From Scandinavium manionii (GTDB lineage Bacteria; Pseudomonadota; Gammaproteobacteria; Enterobacterales; Enterobacteriaceae), in contig NZ_JALIGC010000040.1 of NCBI RefSeq assembly GCF_024764775.1, positions 1 to 64,000 of the forward strand: 64,000 nt of DNA, written 5' to 3'. The stretch's first letter is position 1. Each line of letters opens with the position of its first letter. The notes beneath the pieces are model-generated. The model made no database searches, was not told the origin of the DNA, and worked only from the letters and a program-made list of their open reading frames with translations. The position numbers were made by a program, and so were the translations under genes. Positions 16,784 to 25,662 of this stretch are shown here, piece after piece.

Positions 16784-17239
16784 TTACTTCTCTTTCCCTA
16801 GCAACGCCTGCAAATCTTGTTTGAGCGTTGTCATCTTGCTCGCGTACTTCTCTTTGTTTTCCGCATCTTCAATTAGCTGCACTATCGTCTCCGACAGGGT
16901 CTTAGCCCGGCGATGTGCCAGACCCGCCAGGCGTTGCCAGACGATAAACTCCAGGTCGATAGACTTCTTGCGAGTATGCTGATGCTCGGCGTTGAAGTGA
17001 CGTTTACGTCGCGCTCGAATCGTTTGCTTCATACGATTAAACAGTGCCGGATTCATGTGCTGCTCAATCCAGTCGTTGACCTGTACAGGTTCGTTTTCGA
17101 GCGTCAGCAAGGTATCTACCGCGTCTTGTGCAGCGCTGGCCTCAATGTAGCGGGTGATCAACTCACCTTCCCGGTGCTTTTTAACCAGGTACTTCCATTT
17201 CCAGCCGCTTTCAAGGTTTTCCAGTTGTTGATATTTCAT
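16784..17239 (-). CDS. matP: Macrodomain Ter protein MatP
   Basis: 151-residue DNA-binding protein that recognises matS sites and organises the terminus macrodomain, linking it to the divisome through ZapB and excluding MukBEF. The N-terminal domain (MKYQQLENLESGWKWKYLVKKHREGE), the ribbon-helix-helix region (KSIDLEFIVWQRLAGLA) and the C-terminal coiled coil (LKQDLQALLGKE) all match E. coli. It lies between ompA and lonH as in E. coli. Its partners MukBEF and ZapC are encoded in the same window. Confidence 0.95.
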   Translation of the reverse strand: MKYQQLENLESGWKWKYLVKKHREGELITRYIEASAAQDAVDTLLTLENEPVQVNDWIEQHMNPALFNRMKQTIRARRKRHFNAEHQHTRKKSIDLEFIVWQRLAGLAHRRAKTLSETIVQLIEDAENKEKYASKMTTLKQDLQALLGKEK

Positions 17240-17423
17240 TGCGATCTCAATGTGACCGTGTAACTCATTTCAGGATAACAGGTTTTTGCTGATGTGCTGA
17301 GAAGAAATCGCCCTGAGCGAGTGAGGCTATTATCCTTCAGAAAGTTGCCCGCTAATCCCCGTGTGCTGAGTGTCGCCTTGAGGTATAATCACCCGCTTTA
17401 CATCTGACTAAAAAACAGCGACT

Positions 17424-19181
17424 TTGACGATTACAAAACTTTCACGGCGCGATTTAGCCCCCGATCTTGAGGCTTATCAGACGCTGTTTGCCCAGCCTGA
17501 TTTGGCAACCGAAACCGATTCCTTACCCGGCGAACTGCAGGCACGTCTGCACTACGCGCTGGATCAATTCCTCTATCCTCAGGCCATATCTGACTTCCTG
17601 TTGGTGAAAGCCCCGGAAGAACCTGAGTATCTACAGTTACTGACCGATGCCACTCGAGAACGTCGCGACGATACGCAGCCGCTCTGTGGTGTCCGTTACA
17701 CGATCAACGGCAATCAGGTTACTCTGACTGAGGCCACCACGCCCGAAGACAATTTCTCAAGCCAGAGGCCAGTAATTCAGGCTGATTGGGTTGAAGCCGA
17801 ACAACTGTTTGGCTGTGTTCGTCAGTTCAATGGTGAAATCAGCCTCCAGCCGGGTCTCGTGCACCAGGCTAACGGCGGCGTTTTAATCCTCTCTTTACGC
17901 AGCCTGCTTTCTCAGCCGCTGCTGTGGATGCGTCTGAAAAATATCGTCTCCCATCAGCGTTTTGACTGGCTGACCTTTGACGATGCCCGTCCCCTGCCCG
18001 TCAGTATTCCTTCTATGCCGCTGTCGCTGAAGGTGATGCTGGTCGGTGAGCGTGAATCACTGGCCGATTTCCAGGACATGGAGCCGGAACTGTGTGAAAA
18101 AGCCATCTACAGTGAATATGAAGACAATCTGCAGGTCGTTGATGAAGACTCGCAGAAACTCTGGTGTCAGTGGGTGTGGCATATTGCACGCGGTCTGAAT
18201 TTACCAGGCCCTGATACCGACGCCTGGCCGCTTCTCATTCAGGAAGGTGCGCGCTACACCGGTGACCAGCAGGCTCTGCCGCTGTGCCCGTTGTGGATTG
18301 GTCGCCAGCTGCGTGAAGCCGCTGCCTTCTGTGAAGGTGAACGTTTTAGCGCAGAACAGCTGACCACCATGCTGGTTCAACGCCAGTGGCGTGAAGGCTA
18401 TCTGGCAGAGCGCATGCAGGATGAAATTCTGCTTGAACAGATCCTTATCGAAACGGAAGGCGAACAGATAGGCCAGATTAACGCCCTGTCTGTGGTCGAA
18501 TTCCCGGGCCACCCGCGCGCCTTCGGTGAACCTTCGCGTATCAGCTGTGTAGTTCACATTGGTGACGGTGAGTTCACGGATATCGAACGCAAAGCAGAAC
18601 TCGGCGGTAACATCCATGCAAAAGGCATGATGATTATGCAGGCGTTTTTGATGGCTGAACTGGGCCTTGACCAACAGATCCCTTTCTCAGCGTCTCTCAC
18701 CTTCGAGCAGTCGTACAGCGAAGTCGACGGAGACAGCGCATCAATGGCCGAGCTATGTGCCCTGATAAGCGCCCTGTCGAACGTGCCTGTCAATCAGAGC
18801 CTGGCCATCACTGGGTCCGTTGACCAGTTTGGTCGTGCGCAACCGGTAGGCGGTCTCAATGAAAAAATTGAAGGTTTCTTCGCTATCTGTCAGCAACGCG
18901 GCCTGACCGGGAAACAGGGCATTATCATTCCTTCTGCAAACGTGCGTCATCTCAGCCTTGCGCAGGAGGTACAGAAAGCAGTGGAAGCCGGTGAATTTTC
19001 ACTCTGGGCAATTGATGATGTAACGGATGCGCTGCCACTGTTGACGCAGTTGATTTGGGACGGCGAAGGCCAGACCACGCTTCTGCAAACTATTCAGGAA
19101 CGTATTGCTCAGGCAAATCAGCAGGATACGCGTCATCGCCCATGGGCAATGCGCTGGTTAAACTGGTTTCATTCAAACTGA
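17424..19181 (+). CDS. lonH: Lon protease homologue LonH (YcbZ)
   Basis: 585-residue protein with a C-terminal Lon-type serine protease domain. The catalytic dyad is Ser438 (EVDGDSASM) and Lys481 (GGLNEKIEGFF), 43 residues apart as in Lon. No P-loop Walker A motif is visible in the N-terminal half, so it is not a complete AAA+ protease. The start codon is TTG at 17424, giving MTITKLSRRDL as in E. coli; no in-frame ATG is near. Substrates are unknown. The stop codon lies inside the FadR site of fabA. Confidence 0.92.
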   Translation: MTITKLSRRDLAPDLEAYQTLFAQPDLATETDSLPGELQARLHYALDQFLYPQAISDFLLVKAPEEPEYLQLLTDATRERRDDTQPLCGVRYTINGNQVTLTEATTPEDNFSSQRPVIQADWVEAEQLFGCVRQFNGEISLQPGLVHQANGGVLILSLRSLLSQPLLWMRLKNIVSHQRFDWLTFDDARPLPVSIPSMPLSLKVMLVGERESLADFQDMEPELCEKAIYSEYEDNLQVVDEDSQKLWCQWVWHIARGLNLPGPDTDAWPLLIQEGARYTGDQQALPLCPLWIGRQLREAAAFCEGERFSAEQLTTMLVQRQWREGYLAERMQDEILLEQILIETEGEQIGQINALSVVEFPGHPRAFGEPSRISCVVHIGDGEFTDIERKAELGGNIHAKGMMIMQAFLMAELGLDQQIPFSASLTFEQSYSEVDGDSASMAELCALISALSNVPVNQSLAITGSVDQFGRAQPVGGLNEKIEGFFAICQQRGLTGKQGIIIPSANVRHLSLAQEVQKAVEAGEFSLWAIDDVTDALPLLTQLIWDGEGQTTLLQTIQERIAQANQQDTRHRPWAMRWLNWFHSN

Positions 19182-19192
19182 TCGGACTTGTT
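19176..19192. promoter_or_regulatory. FadR operator of fabA
   Basis: AACTGATCGGACTTGTT matches the E. coli fabA FadR site, where FadR activates transcription when acyl-CoA is low. It overlaps the last codons and stop of lonH (19179-19181). Confidence 0.75.
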
Positions 19193-19193
19193 C

Positions 19194-19211
19194 AGCGTAC
19201 ACGTGTTAGCT
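19194..19211. promoter_or_regulatory. FabR operator of fabA
   Basis: AGCGTACACGTGTTAGCT is a near-palindrome matching the FabR site of E. coli fabA and fabB (AGCGTACACGTGTTCGCT). FabR represses in response to unsaturated acyl thioesters. It lies one base beyond the FadR site. Confidence 0.75.
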
Positions 19212-19250
19212 ATCCTGCGTCGCGAACTCAAAATAAGGCTTACTGAAAAC

Positions 19251-19769
19251 ATGGTAGATAAACGCGAATCCTATTCAAAAGAAGATCTTCTTGCCTCCGG
19301 ACGCGGCGAACTGTTTGGCGAAAAAGGCCCGCAGCTTCCGTCAGCCAACATGCTGATGATGGATCGTGTCATCAAAATGACCGAGACGGGCGGTAACTTC
19401 GATAAAGGCTACGTGGAAGCAGAGCTGGATATCAATCCTGACCTGTGGTTCTTCGGTTGCCACTTCATCGGCGACCCGGTAATGCCTGGCTGCCTGGGCC
19501 TGGATGCCATGTGGCAGCTGGTCGGCTTCTACCTGGGCTGGCTCGGCGGCGAAGGCAAAGGCCGCGCGCTGGGCGTTGGCGAAGTGAAATTCACTGGCCA
19601 AATTCTGCCTACCGCGAAAAAAGTGACCTATCGCATCCATTTCAAACGCGTGATCAACCGCCGTCTGATCCTGGGTATCGCTGATGGTGAAGTCCTGGTT
19701 GACGGTCATCGCATCTACGAAGCGACTGACCTGAAAGTGGGTCTGTTCCAGGATACTTCTGCGTTCTGA
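19251..19769 (+). CDS. fabA: 3-hydroxydecanoyl-ACP dehydratase/isomerase
   Basis: Dehydrates 3-hydroxyacyl-ACP and isomerises trans-2- to cis-3-decenoyl-ACP, the entry step of anaerobic unsaturated fatty acid synthesis. The 172-residue hot-dog protein keeps the catalytic His71 (FFGCHFIGDP) and Asp85 (CLGLDAMWQ). The frame extends to 19188, but that extension covers the FabR operator; the ATG at 19251 (MVDKRESYSKED) is the family start. Confidence 0.97.
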   Translation: MVDKRESYSKEDLLASGRGELFGEKGPQLPSANMLMMDRVIKMTETGGNFDKGYVEAELDINPDLWFFGCHFIGDPVMPGCLGLDAMWQLVGFYLGWLGGEGKGRALGVGEVKFTGQILPTAKKVTYRIHFKRVINRRLILGIADGEVLVDGHRIYEATDLKVGLFQDTSAF

Positions 19770-19804
19770 TGCGTTTAGCGCACTTCCGGGTGCGTAGAAA
19801 CGGC

Positions 19805-19831
19805 GAAGCCTCTGCATGCAGAGGCTTCTTT
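19805..19831 (+). terminator. fabA terminator
   Basis: GAAGCCTCTGC and GCAGAGGCTTC (19805-19815, 19818-19828) form a strong stem, followed by a T-rich tail. Confidence 0.85.
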
Positions 19832-19848
19832 GTTTTAAAGAGACAGCA

Positions 19849-20016
19849 TCAGGCGATTACTGCCCTGTCCTCCATGGCTTCTCGCCAGCCTCCCAGCCAG
19901 TGCGACCTTTGGTTCAAGGTCTGATAAGGACAGATTTCTTTTGATTTGCCAGCGATGCCAGCCTGGTACCCACGTTGATGTGCCCGTTCCAGGCGATCAC
20001 GTTTTTGTCTCTTCAT
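19849..20016 (-). CDS. rmf: Ribosome modulation factor
   Basis: 55-residue basic protein that dimerises 70S ribosomes into inactive 100S particles in stationary phase. Translation of the minus strand from the ATG at 20016 gives MKRQKRDRLERAHQRGYQAG...WLGGWREAMEDRAVIA, differing from E. coli RMF at only a few residues. It has GAGG upstream and lies between fabA and pqiC as in E. coli. Confidence 0.96.
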   Translation of the reverse strand: MKRQKRDRLERAHQRGYQAGIAGKSKEICPYQTLNQRSHWLGGWREAMEDRAVIA

Positions 20017-20088
20017 GCCTCGTTTCCCTCATTTTTTGAGTCTGGTGGAAAAGAAAACAGTGGTCACCAAATGTGCAACCACATATTA

Positions 20089-20117
20089 GGGATACCCTGA
20101 ATCCGCCACAGCGTCAA
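20089..20117 (-). promoter_or_regulatory. Probable rmf promoter
   Basis: On the minus strand TTGACG (20112-20117), 17 bases, then TATCCC (20089-20094), about 75 bases before the rmf start. In E. coli rmf is induced by ppGpp and slow growth; no specific regulator site is claimed here. Confidence 0.45.
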
Positions 20118-20213
20118 TGCGCAAAATTCACGCCAGTGTCATATTTGTGAGCTACTCAGAAGTTCATTTGTACAAAAATCGGGAACCCGGACAACTAACC
20201 GTCTGAGGTCAAA

Positions 20214-20253
20214 AACAAAAAAAACCGCAGCAGAAACATGTCTGCTGCGGTTT
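20214..20253 (-). terminator. pqiABC terminator
   Basis: A 13-bp perfect stem (20222-20234 with 20241-20253) with a six-base loop lies 20 bases after the pqiC stop and is followed on the minus strand by TTTTTTTTGTTTTTG. Confidence 0.88.
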
Positions 20254-20272
20254 GAACGGTGATGAATTTTAC

Positions 20273-20836
20273 TTATGGCAAGCGATTAATGGACTGCGCA
20301 ATAGATGTCGCTTCCTGACTCCAGGCCTGTGCCAGCGTTTTCACCATCGCGTCATAGCCGTCTTGCTGCTGTTTGACCTCGATATTAAACGGACGCTTAA
20401 TAAGCTGCCCCTGATGGTTCAGGAGCCACTCTCCGCTCACAATGACCTTCCCGTCATAACGACCGTGGAAACCGCTCACATTGACGTTGAGGGTGTCCTG
20501 GTCGCTACCCAGCGGTTGTGACGCAACAACCCAACCCGGAAGCTGGGTGCTGAGGTTTGCCACCAGCGTAGTCCGCAGTTGCTGATCCAGTGGGCTTGCC
20601 CACAGGTTATTGTTCGCAATCACGTACTGAACATCACTGGTCTGATACACCACGCCGTTTCCGGCGAGGTAATCAGGGATGCTCACCTGCTCAACCCACA
20701 GCAGGTGACTGCCCTGGCTGGCCGTGCTTTGCACGCCAGCCTGAGGAAGAGGCAGTTGATAGTACGTTTTGTTGTCACTGCTACTGCTGCACGCCGACAG
20801 CAGACAAGCTAATGCTACGGGTAGCCATTTTTTCAT
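20273..20836 (-). CDS. pqiC: Outer-membrane lipoprotein PqiC
   Basis: 187-residue lipoprotein (formerly YmbA): signal MKKWLPVALACL with lipobox LSAC and lipidated Cys16, then an ABC-type transport auxiliary domain. With PqiA and PqiB it forms an MCE lipid-transport bridge between the inner and outer membranes. Its start overlaps the pqiB stop by four bases (ATGA), so it is the last gene of the operon. Confidence 0.93.
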   Translation of the reverse strand: MKKWLPVALACLLSACSSSSDNKTYYQLPLPQAGVQSTASQGSHLLWVEQVSIPDYLAGNGVVYQTSDVQYVIANNNLWASPLDQQLRTTLVANLSTQLPGWVVASQPLGSDQDTLNVNVSGFHGRYDGKVIVSGEWLLNHQGQLIKRPFNIEVKQQQDGYDAMVKTLAQAWSQEATSIAQSINRLP

Positions 20837-22473
20837 TCTTTCGCCCTCTTCGGCTGCGGATCCTTTTTATCCTTAGCTTCAAACACCAACGCGTTGCTCT
20901 TATTGTTGAGTGTTTTCAGCACAGGCTGCAGTTCACGGAGTACCTGATCCAGGCGCTGCATATCGCCGACCATTTTGTTGTATGCCACAGAACCAGGCTG
21001 GAAGCCCTGCATACTGCGGTTCAGCTCACGCAGCGTTTTCTGCATGTCGGCTGGCAGTTCCTGCATCGACTGGCTAGCGGTAATCTTATTCAGATTATCC
21101 AGCGTCGCCTGCACGTGCTTCATGGTTTTCTGGCTTTCCGCCAGCGAGTTTGTGGCCTGTTCAATCAACGGATTGATTGGCAGATTATTGATTTTATCCA
21201 GCGCATCCATCAGGCGTTGCTGGATTTGCGCCAGCCCACCGCTCACGGTCGGGATAATGTCAAAGCCACCAAACTCGCGGAACTTGCCGCGCGGTTCAGC
21301 TTTCGGATAGAAGTCGAGATCGATGTAAAGCGCCCCGGTAACCAGATTACCCGACTTGAGCGAGCCACGAAGGCCACGTTCAATCAGGTTATCCAGATGA
21401 GTGCGAATATCCGGATCGCCGCCCAGTTGGTTAACCAGACGCTCAGGCTCGATACGTATCTGGACCGGAATGCGGTAGTCATCACTCAGGCGCTGATGCA
21501 GGCCCGGAATGAAGAACGGCACTTTGCCCACCGTCCCCAGACGGATGCCACGGAATTCCACCGGAGCTCCCGGCTGAAGGCCACGAACAGAATCTTTAAA
21601 GAACATCACGTAGTCAACATGCTGGGTATACATCGCATCCTGAATGGAGCGCTGATTGTCAAACAGATGATATTCCGTTTTGTTCGCCACCGGCTCGCCA
21701 AGCGACTGTCCATCCGGCACGTCAAAGCTGACGCCGCCACCGAACAGCGTCGATAACGACCCCATTTCTACGCGCATTCCGGCAGAGGTCAGATCCACCG
21801 CAATACCACTGTCTTTCCAGAAACGGGCGTTGGTGGTGACCAGGCGGTCATTTGGCGCGCTAATAAACAGTTGGTAAGTAATGCTGCGCTTATCAGCATT
21901 GAAGCTACTGGTTTCGACCGACCCCACGCGATAACCGCGGAACAGTACCGGATCGCCCGGAGAGAGTTGCCCTGCTTTGTTACTTTCGAGCAGAACGCGG
22001 ATACCTTTCGCATCCGGTGGCGCAAGCGGGGGGGAATCCAGCAGCTGGAATTTCTCAGGCTCAGCGCCTTTAGCCCCTGGCTGAAGTTCAATATAGGCGC
22101 CCGATAACAGCGTACCGAGGCCGCTGATACCCTCGCGCCCAACCTGCGGTTTCACGACCCAAAAGGCCGAATCACCATGCAGTAGTTTTTCCATGCCGGT
22201 GTTCAGACGCGCTTTGATTTCTACGTGCGTCAGATCGTCCGTCAGGGTTGTGCTTTCCACCACGCCGACATCCACGCTGCGGCTCTTGATGCGGGTTTTC
22301 CCGCCTTCAATACCTTCAGCGTTGGTGGTCATCAGGGTGACTTCTGGCCCCTGATGGCTGTAGTGATAAAAGAGGATCCATGCACCGATGAGCGCGGTAA
22401 CGATAGGAAAGATCCACACTGGCGACCAGTTCTTCACCTTCTGCACTTTCGCCTCTCCACTCTTGTTTTCCAT
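20833..22473 (-). CDS. pqiB: MCE-domain intermembrane transport protein PqiB
   Basis: 546-residue periplasm-spanning tube protein, the same length as E. coli PqiB. One N-terminal membrane anchor (VWIFPIVTALIGAWILFYHY) is followed by three MCE domains, each beginning with a V-G-V/G-S/G-T motif (SRSVDVGVV, YRVGSVETS, GIRLGTVGKV), and a C-terminal helical needle (LDNLNKI...LNRSMQGFQPG). The start at 22473 is fixed by GAGGAA upstream; the frame itself runs to 22509, inside pqiA. Four bases separate it from the pqiA stop. Confidence 0.94.
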   Translation of the reverse strand: MENKSGEAKVQKVKNWSPVWIFPIVTALIGAWILFYHYSHQGPEVTLMTTNAEGIEGGKTRIKSRSVDVGVVESTTLTDDLTHVEIKARLNTGMEKLLHGDSAFWVVKPQVGREGISGLGTLLSGAYIELQPGAKGAEPEKFQLLDSPPLAPPDAKGIRVLLESNKAGQLSPGDPVLFRGYRVGSVETSSFNADKRSITYQLFISAPNDRLVTTNARFWKDSGIAVDLTSAGMRVEMGSLSTLFGGGVSFDVPDGQSLGEPVANKTEYHLFDNQRSIQDAMYTQHVDYVMFFKDSVRGLQPGAPVEFRGIRLGTVGKVPFFIPGLHQRLSDDYRIPVQIRIEPERLVNQLGGDPDIRTHLDNLIERGLRGSLKSGNLVTGALYIDLDFYPKAEPRGKFREFGGFDIIPTVSGGLAQIQQRLMDALDKINNLPINPLIEQATNSLAESQKTMKHVQATLDNLNKITASQSMQELPADMQKTLRELNRSMQGFQPGSVAYNKMVGDMQRLDQVLRELQPVLKTLNNKSNALVFEAKDKKDPQPKRAKE

Positions 22474-22477
22474 GTTA

Positions 22478-23731
22478 TTACTTTTCCTCATGGCTTGATT
22501 CTGGCTCACGATCCCACAACAACCGAGGATCGAAGGTCATGGCGGAGAACATGGTCATGACAACCACCAACGCGAACATTACTGCTCCTATCGCCGGATA
22601 GATATTCATTAAGCCTCCCATGCGCACCAGCGCGGACAGCACTGCTATCACAAAAACATCAATCATTGACCAACGGCCAACAAATTCAACCACCTCATAC
22701 ACAAGGTGCATTCGCTCGCTGTCGCGGCTTCCATTGCCATTGGCATTCCAGCAAAGCCAGGCAATGGCGATCATTTTCAGCGTCGGCACCATAATACTGG
22801 CGATAAAAATGACCATCGCTACCGGATACGATCCTTCACTCCACAGCAATACCACCCCGGCGATAATGGTCGACGGCAGTTTCTCACCGAGCAAATCCGT
22901 AATCATGATCGGCAGAATGTTGGCAGGCAGATAGAGAATAATCGAGGTCATCAACAGCGCAAGCGTCCATTGCAGGCTGTGTCTGCGACGGACAAAACCT
23001 TTGGTTTCACAGCGCGAGCACACCGGCAGATCGGCCGGAAGAATGGCGGTGCAGCACGAACAGGAGCGCAGACCCTGACGGATCCCCGTCACGCCCACTT
23101 TCAGCGGTTGTTCGAGTTTAGGCATCGGTTTGATGTCGTCCCACAGCCAGCGACGGTCAACGCACTGGAATGTGCGCAGCTGAAGCAGACAGAACATACA
23201 CCAAGGAACAAAGCTGGTACCCACGCCTATATCGCCGTAAGCCATCAGCTTTACGAAGCTGACCAGCACCCCGGCGAGGAAAATCTCAGCCATGCCCCAG
23301 CTTTTTAAGTGGAACAGAATACGGGCCAGGAACACCTGAATTTTTTGCGGCAGCGGTACCCGGTTGACCAGCACCAGAATGGTAACCAGGCAAAATGCCG
23401 GAACCAGCTGCACAAACAGCAGGAAGAAGGTGCCCAGACTGGCGTAGTCTTCAGAAAAAAGTACGTGCGGGATTTCAAGCAGCTCAATTTCACTGCTGAT
23501 CCCCCCAACGTTCATATTGACGAATGGAAACAGGTTCGCCAGTAGCAGCATGAACAGTGCTACCAGCGCATAAGCTGTGGGTCGCTGTCGCGGCTCATCC
23601 CATTCGGTCGTCAGCGTCGTGCCGCAACGAGGGCACGACGCCTTGTGGCGGTGTTCAAGGTGCGGTAATGCCACCAGCAAATCGCATTGTGGACACAGGA
23701 TATGCCCTGCAGCATGGTGTTCATCGCACAT
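22478..23731 (-). CDS. pqiA: Intermembrane transport inner-membrane protein PqiA
   Basis: 417 residues, the E. coli length. Two PqiA domains each carry four membrane segments, and each is preceded by a zinc-ribbon-like CxxC pair: CPQCDLLVALP...CPRCGTTL at the N-terminus and CSCCTAILPADLPVCSRCETKGF in the middle. It is first of the pqiABC genes and 14 bases downstream of uup. In E. coli pqiAB is part of the SoxRS regulon. Confidence 0.94.
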   Translation of the reverse strand: MCDEHHAAGHILCPQCDLLVALPHLEHRHKASCPRCGTTLTTEWDEPRQRPTAYALVALFMLLLANLFPFVNMNVGGISSEIELLEIPHVLFSEDYASLGTFFLLFVQLVPAFCLVTILVLVNRVPLPQKIQVFLARILFHLKSWGMAEIFLAGVLVSFVKLMAYGDIGVGTSFVPWCMFCLLQLRTFQCVDRRWLWDDIKPMPKLEQPLKVGVTGIRQGLRSCSCCTAILPADLPVCSRCETKGFVRRRHSLQWTLALLMTSIILYLPANILPIMITDLLGEKLPSTIIAGVVLLWSEGSYPVAMVIFIASIMVPTLKMIAIAWLCWNANGNGSRDSERMHLVYEVVEFVGRWSMIDVFVIAVLSALVRMGGLMNIYPAIGAVMFALVVVMTMFSAMTFDPRLLWDREPESSHEEK

Positions 23732-23745
23732 GAACGTTCCTCACA

Positions 23746-25650
23746 TTAACCACCGTTTTTTAACGCTTCGAGATATTCCCAGCGTTCAAATGCCTCTTCC
23801 AGCGCTTTCTCGGCCAATTCCATATCTGCCAGCACCTGCTGCGTATGGTCATGAGACTGATTAAAGAAGTCAGGACTCGCGACCTGCGCCTGCAAACCTT
23901 CAAGGTTTGCCTCAAGTTCTTCAAGACGTTGAGGAAGCTGCTCTAATTCGCGCTGCAGGTTATAGCTTAGTTTGCCAGTCGCGCGTTTGACAGTTCCTGC
24001 TTTCGCTTCTTCTTTAGCACTTTTATTCTCGACAGGCTGCTTGCGCGACTGAGACTGCGCCTGCTGCCCGCGTGCATCGTGGTAACCGCCTACATATGCA
24101 CTGATTTTACCGTTGCCTTCGAAAATCCAGCAGTCGGTCACGGTGTTATCCACGAACTGACGATCGTGGCTCACCAGCATAACCGTACCCTGATAACCGT
24201 CGATAAGTTCTTCGAGCAGTTCCAGTGTTTCAACGTCGAGGTCGTTAGTCGGTTCATCGAGGATCAGCAGGTTGCTTGGCTTGAGGAACAAACGCGCCAA
24301 CAGTAGGCGGTTACGCTCCCCGCCCGACAGCGCACGCACTGGCGTCATTGCGCGTTTCGGGTGGAACAGGAAGTCCTGCAGATAACCGAGCACGTGGCGC
24401 GGCTTACCGTTCACCATCACTTCCTGCTTACCTTCAGCCAGGTTGTCCATCACCGTTCTGTCCGGATCGAGCTCGGCGCGATGCTGATCGAAATAGGCCA
24501 CTTCCAGCTTGGTGCCACAGTGAACGCGACCGCTGTCAGCCTGCAATTGCCCCAGCATCAGCTTAAGCAGCGTGGTTTTACCGCAGCCGTTCGGGCCGAT
24601 CAGCGCAATTTTATCGCCACGCTGAACCTGAACGGAGAAGTCCTTCACCAGCACTTTGCCATCGACCTGATAGTCAACATTTTCCAGTTCAAACACAATT
24701 TTGCCTGAGCGACTCGCTTCTTCGACCTGCATGCGGGCACTGCCCAACACTTCGCGACGCTCACTGCGCTCACGGCGCATGTCTTTCAGGGCACGGACGC
24801 GGCCTTCGTTGCGTGTACGACGCGCTTTGATACCTTGACGGATCCACACTTCTTCCTGCGCCAGCTTGCGGTCGAACTCGGCGTTTTGCAGCTCTTCCAC
24901 GCGCAGCATCTCTTCTTTTTCCAGCAGATACTGATCGTAATTACCCGGATAGGTCACCAGCTTGCCGCGATCGAGATCGACAATGCGGGTTGCCATGTTG
25001 CGGATAAAGGAACGGTCGTGCGAGATGAAGATAATGGTGCCTTTGAACGTTTTCAGGAAGCCTTCCAGCCAGTCGATAGTTTCGATGTCCAGGTGGTTCG
25101 TGGGTTCGTCGAGCAGCAAAACGCGCGGTCCGCTGACCAGCGCGCGGCCCAACGCCGCTTTACGCAGCCAGCCGCCTGACAGAGAGCCCAGCGCCATATC
25201 GGCTTCGAGACCTAGCTGTTCCAGCACTTCATTGATGCGGCTTTCGATCTGCCACAAACCGTGGTGATCCAGAAGCTCCTGCAGCTTCGCCATCTCGTTA
25301 AGATTTCTGTCGCTCGGGTCGGTCATCACCACATGGGAAATCTCGTGATAACGCTTGAGGTATTCCGCCTGCTCTGAGATACCTTCGGCGATGAAATCGT
25401 AAACGCTACCTTCCACATTGCGCGGCGGATCCTGTTGCAGACGTGCCACCACCAGATCCTGTTCATAGATGATGCGACCATCATCCAGGCCCTGTTCGCG
25501 ATTGAGGATTTTCATCAGCGTCGATTTACCGGCGCCATTACGCCCAACCAGACAGACGCGTTCGTTATCCTCGATATGCAGTTCGGTATTATCAAGGAGA
25601 GGCGCATCGCTGAACGACAGCCAGGCGCCATGCATACTAATTAAAGACAT
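23746..25650 (-). CDS. uup: ABC-F ATPase Uup
   Basis: 634-residue soluble ABC-F protein with two ATPase domains: Walker A LVGRNGAGKSTLM and LIGPNGCGKTTLL, signatures LSGGWLRKAALGRAL and LSGGERNRLLLARLF, Walker B VLLLDEPTNHLD and LLILDEPTNDLD. The linker is rich in Arg and Glu, and a C-terminal coiled coil (LSYNLQRELEQLPQRLEEL...) binds DNA. E. coli Uup affects transposon excision and ribosome function. It lies 12 bases after rlmL and 14 before pqiA. Confidence 0.95.
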   Translation of the reverse strand: MSLISMHGAWLSFSDAPLLDNTELHIEDNERVCLVGRNGAGKSTLMKILNREQGLDDGRIIYEQDLVVARLQQDPPRNVEGSVYDFIAEGISEQAEYLKRYHEISHVVMTDPSDRNLNEMAKLQELLDHHGLWQIESRINEVLEQLGLEADMALGSLSGGWLRKAALGRALVSGPRVLLLDEPTNHLDIETIDWLEGFLKTFKGTIIFISHDRSFIRNMATRIVDLDRGKLVTYPGNYDQYLLEKEEMLRVEELQNAEFDRKLAQEEVWIRQGIKARRTRNEGRVRALKDMRRERSERREVLGSARMQVEEASRSGKIVFELENVDYQVDGKVLVKDFSVQVQRGDKIALIGPNGCGKTTLLKLMLGQLQADSGRVHCGTKLEVAYFDQHRAELDPDRTVMDNLAEGKQEVMVNGKPRHVLGYLQDFLFHPKRAMTPVRALSGGERNRLLLARLFLKPSNLLILDEPTNDLDVETLELLEELIDGYQGTVMLVSHDRQFVDNTVTDCWIFEGNGKISAYVGGYHDARGQQAQSQSRKQPVENKSAKEEAKAGTVKRATGKLSYNLQRELEQLPQRLEELEANLEGLQAQVASPDFFNQSHDHTQQVLADMELAEKALEEAFERWEYLEALKNGG

Positions 25651-25662
25651 TTATTCTTTCCT

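Noticed and set aside
17252..17264. matS-like sequence GTGACCGTGTAAC just upstream of matP
   Set aside because: Two mismatches to GTGACRNYGTCAC, one at a strongly conserved base; no other matS-like site was seen in the window.
20590..21756. 388-residue frame antisense to pqiB and pqiC
   Set aside because: Composition rich in His, Arg and Gln is typical of a shadow of a highly coding opposite strand; pqiB and pqiC are secure.
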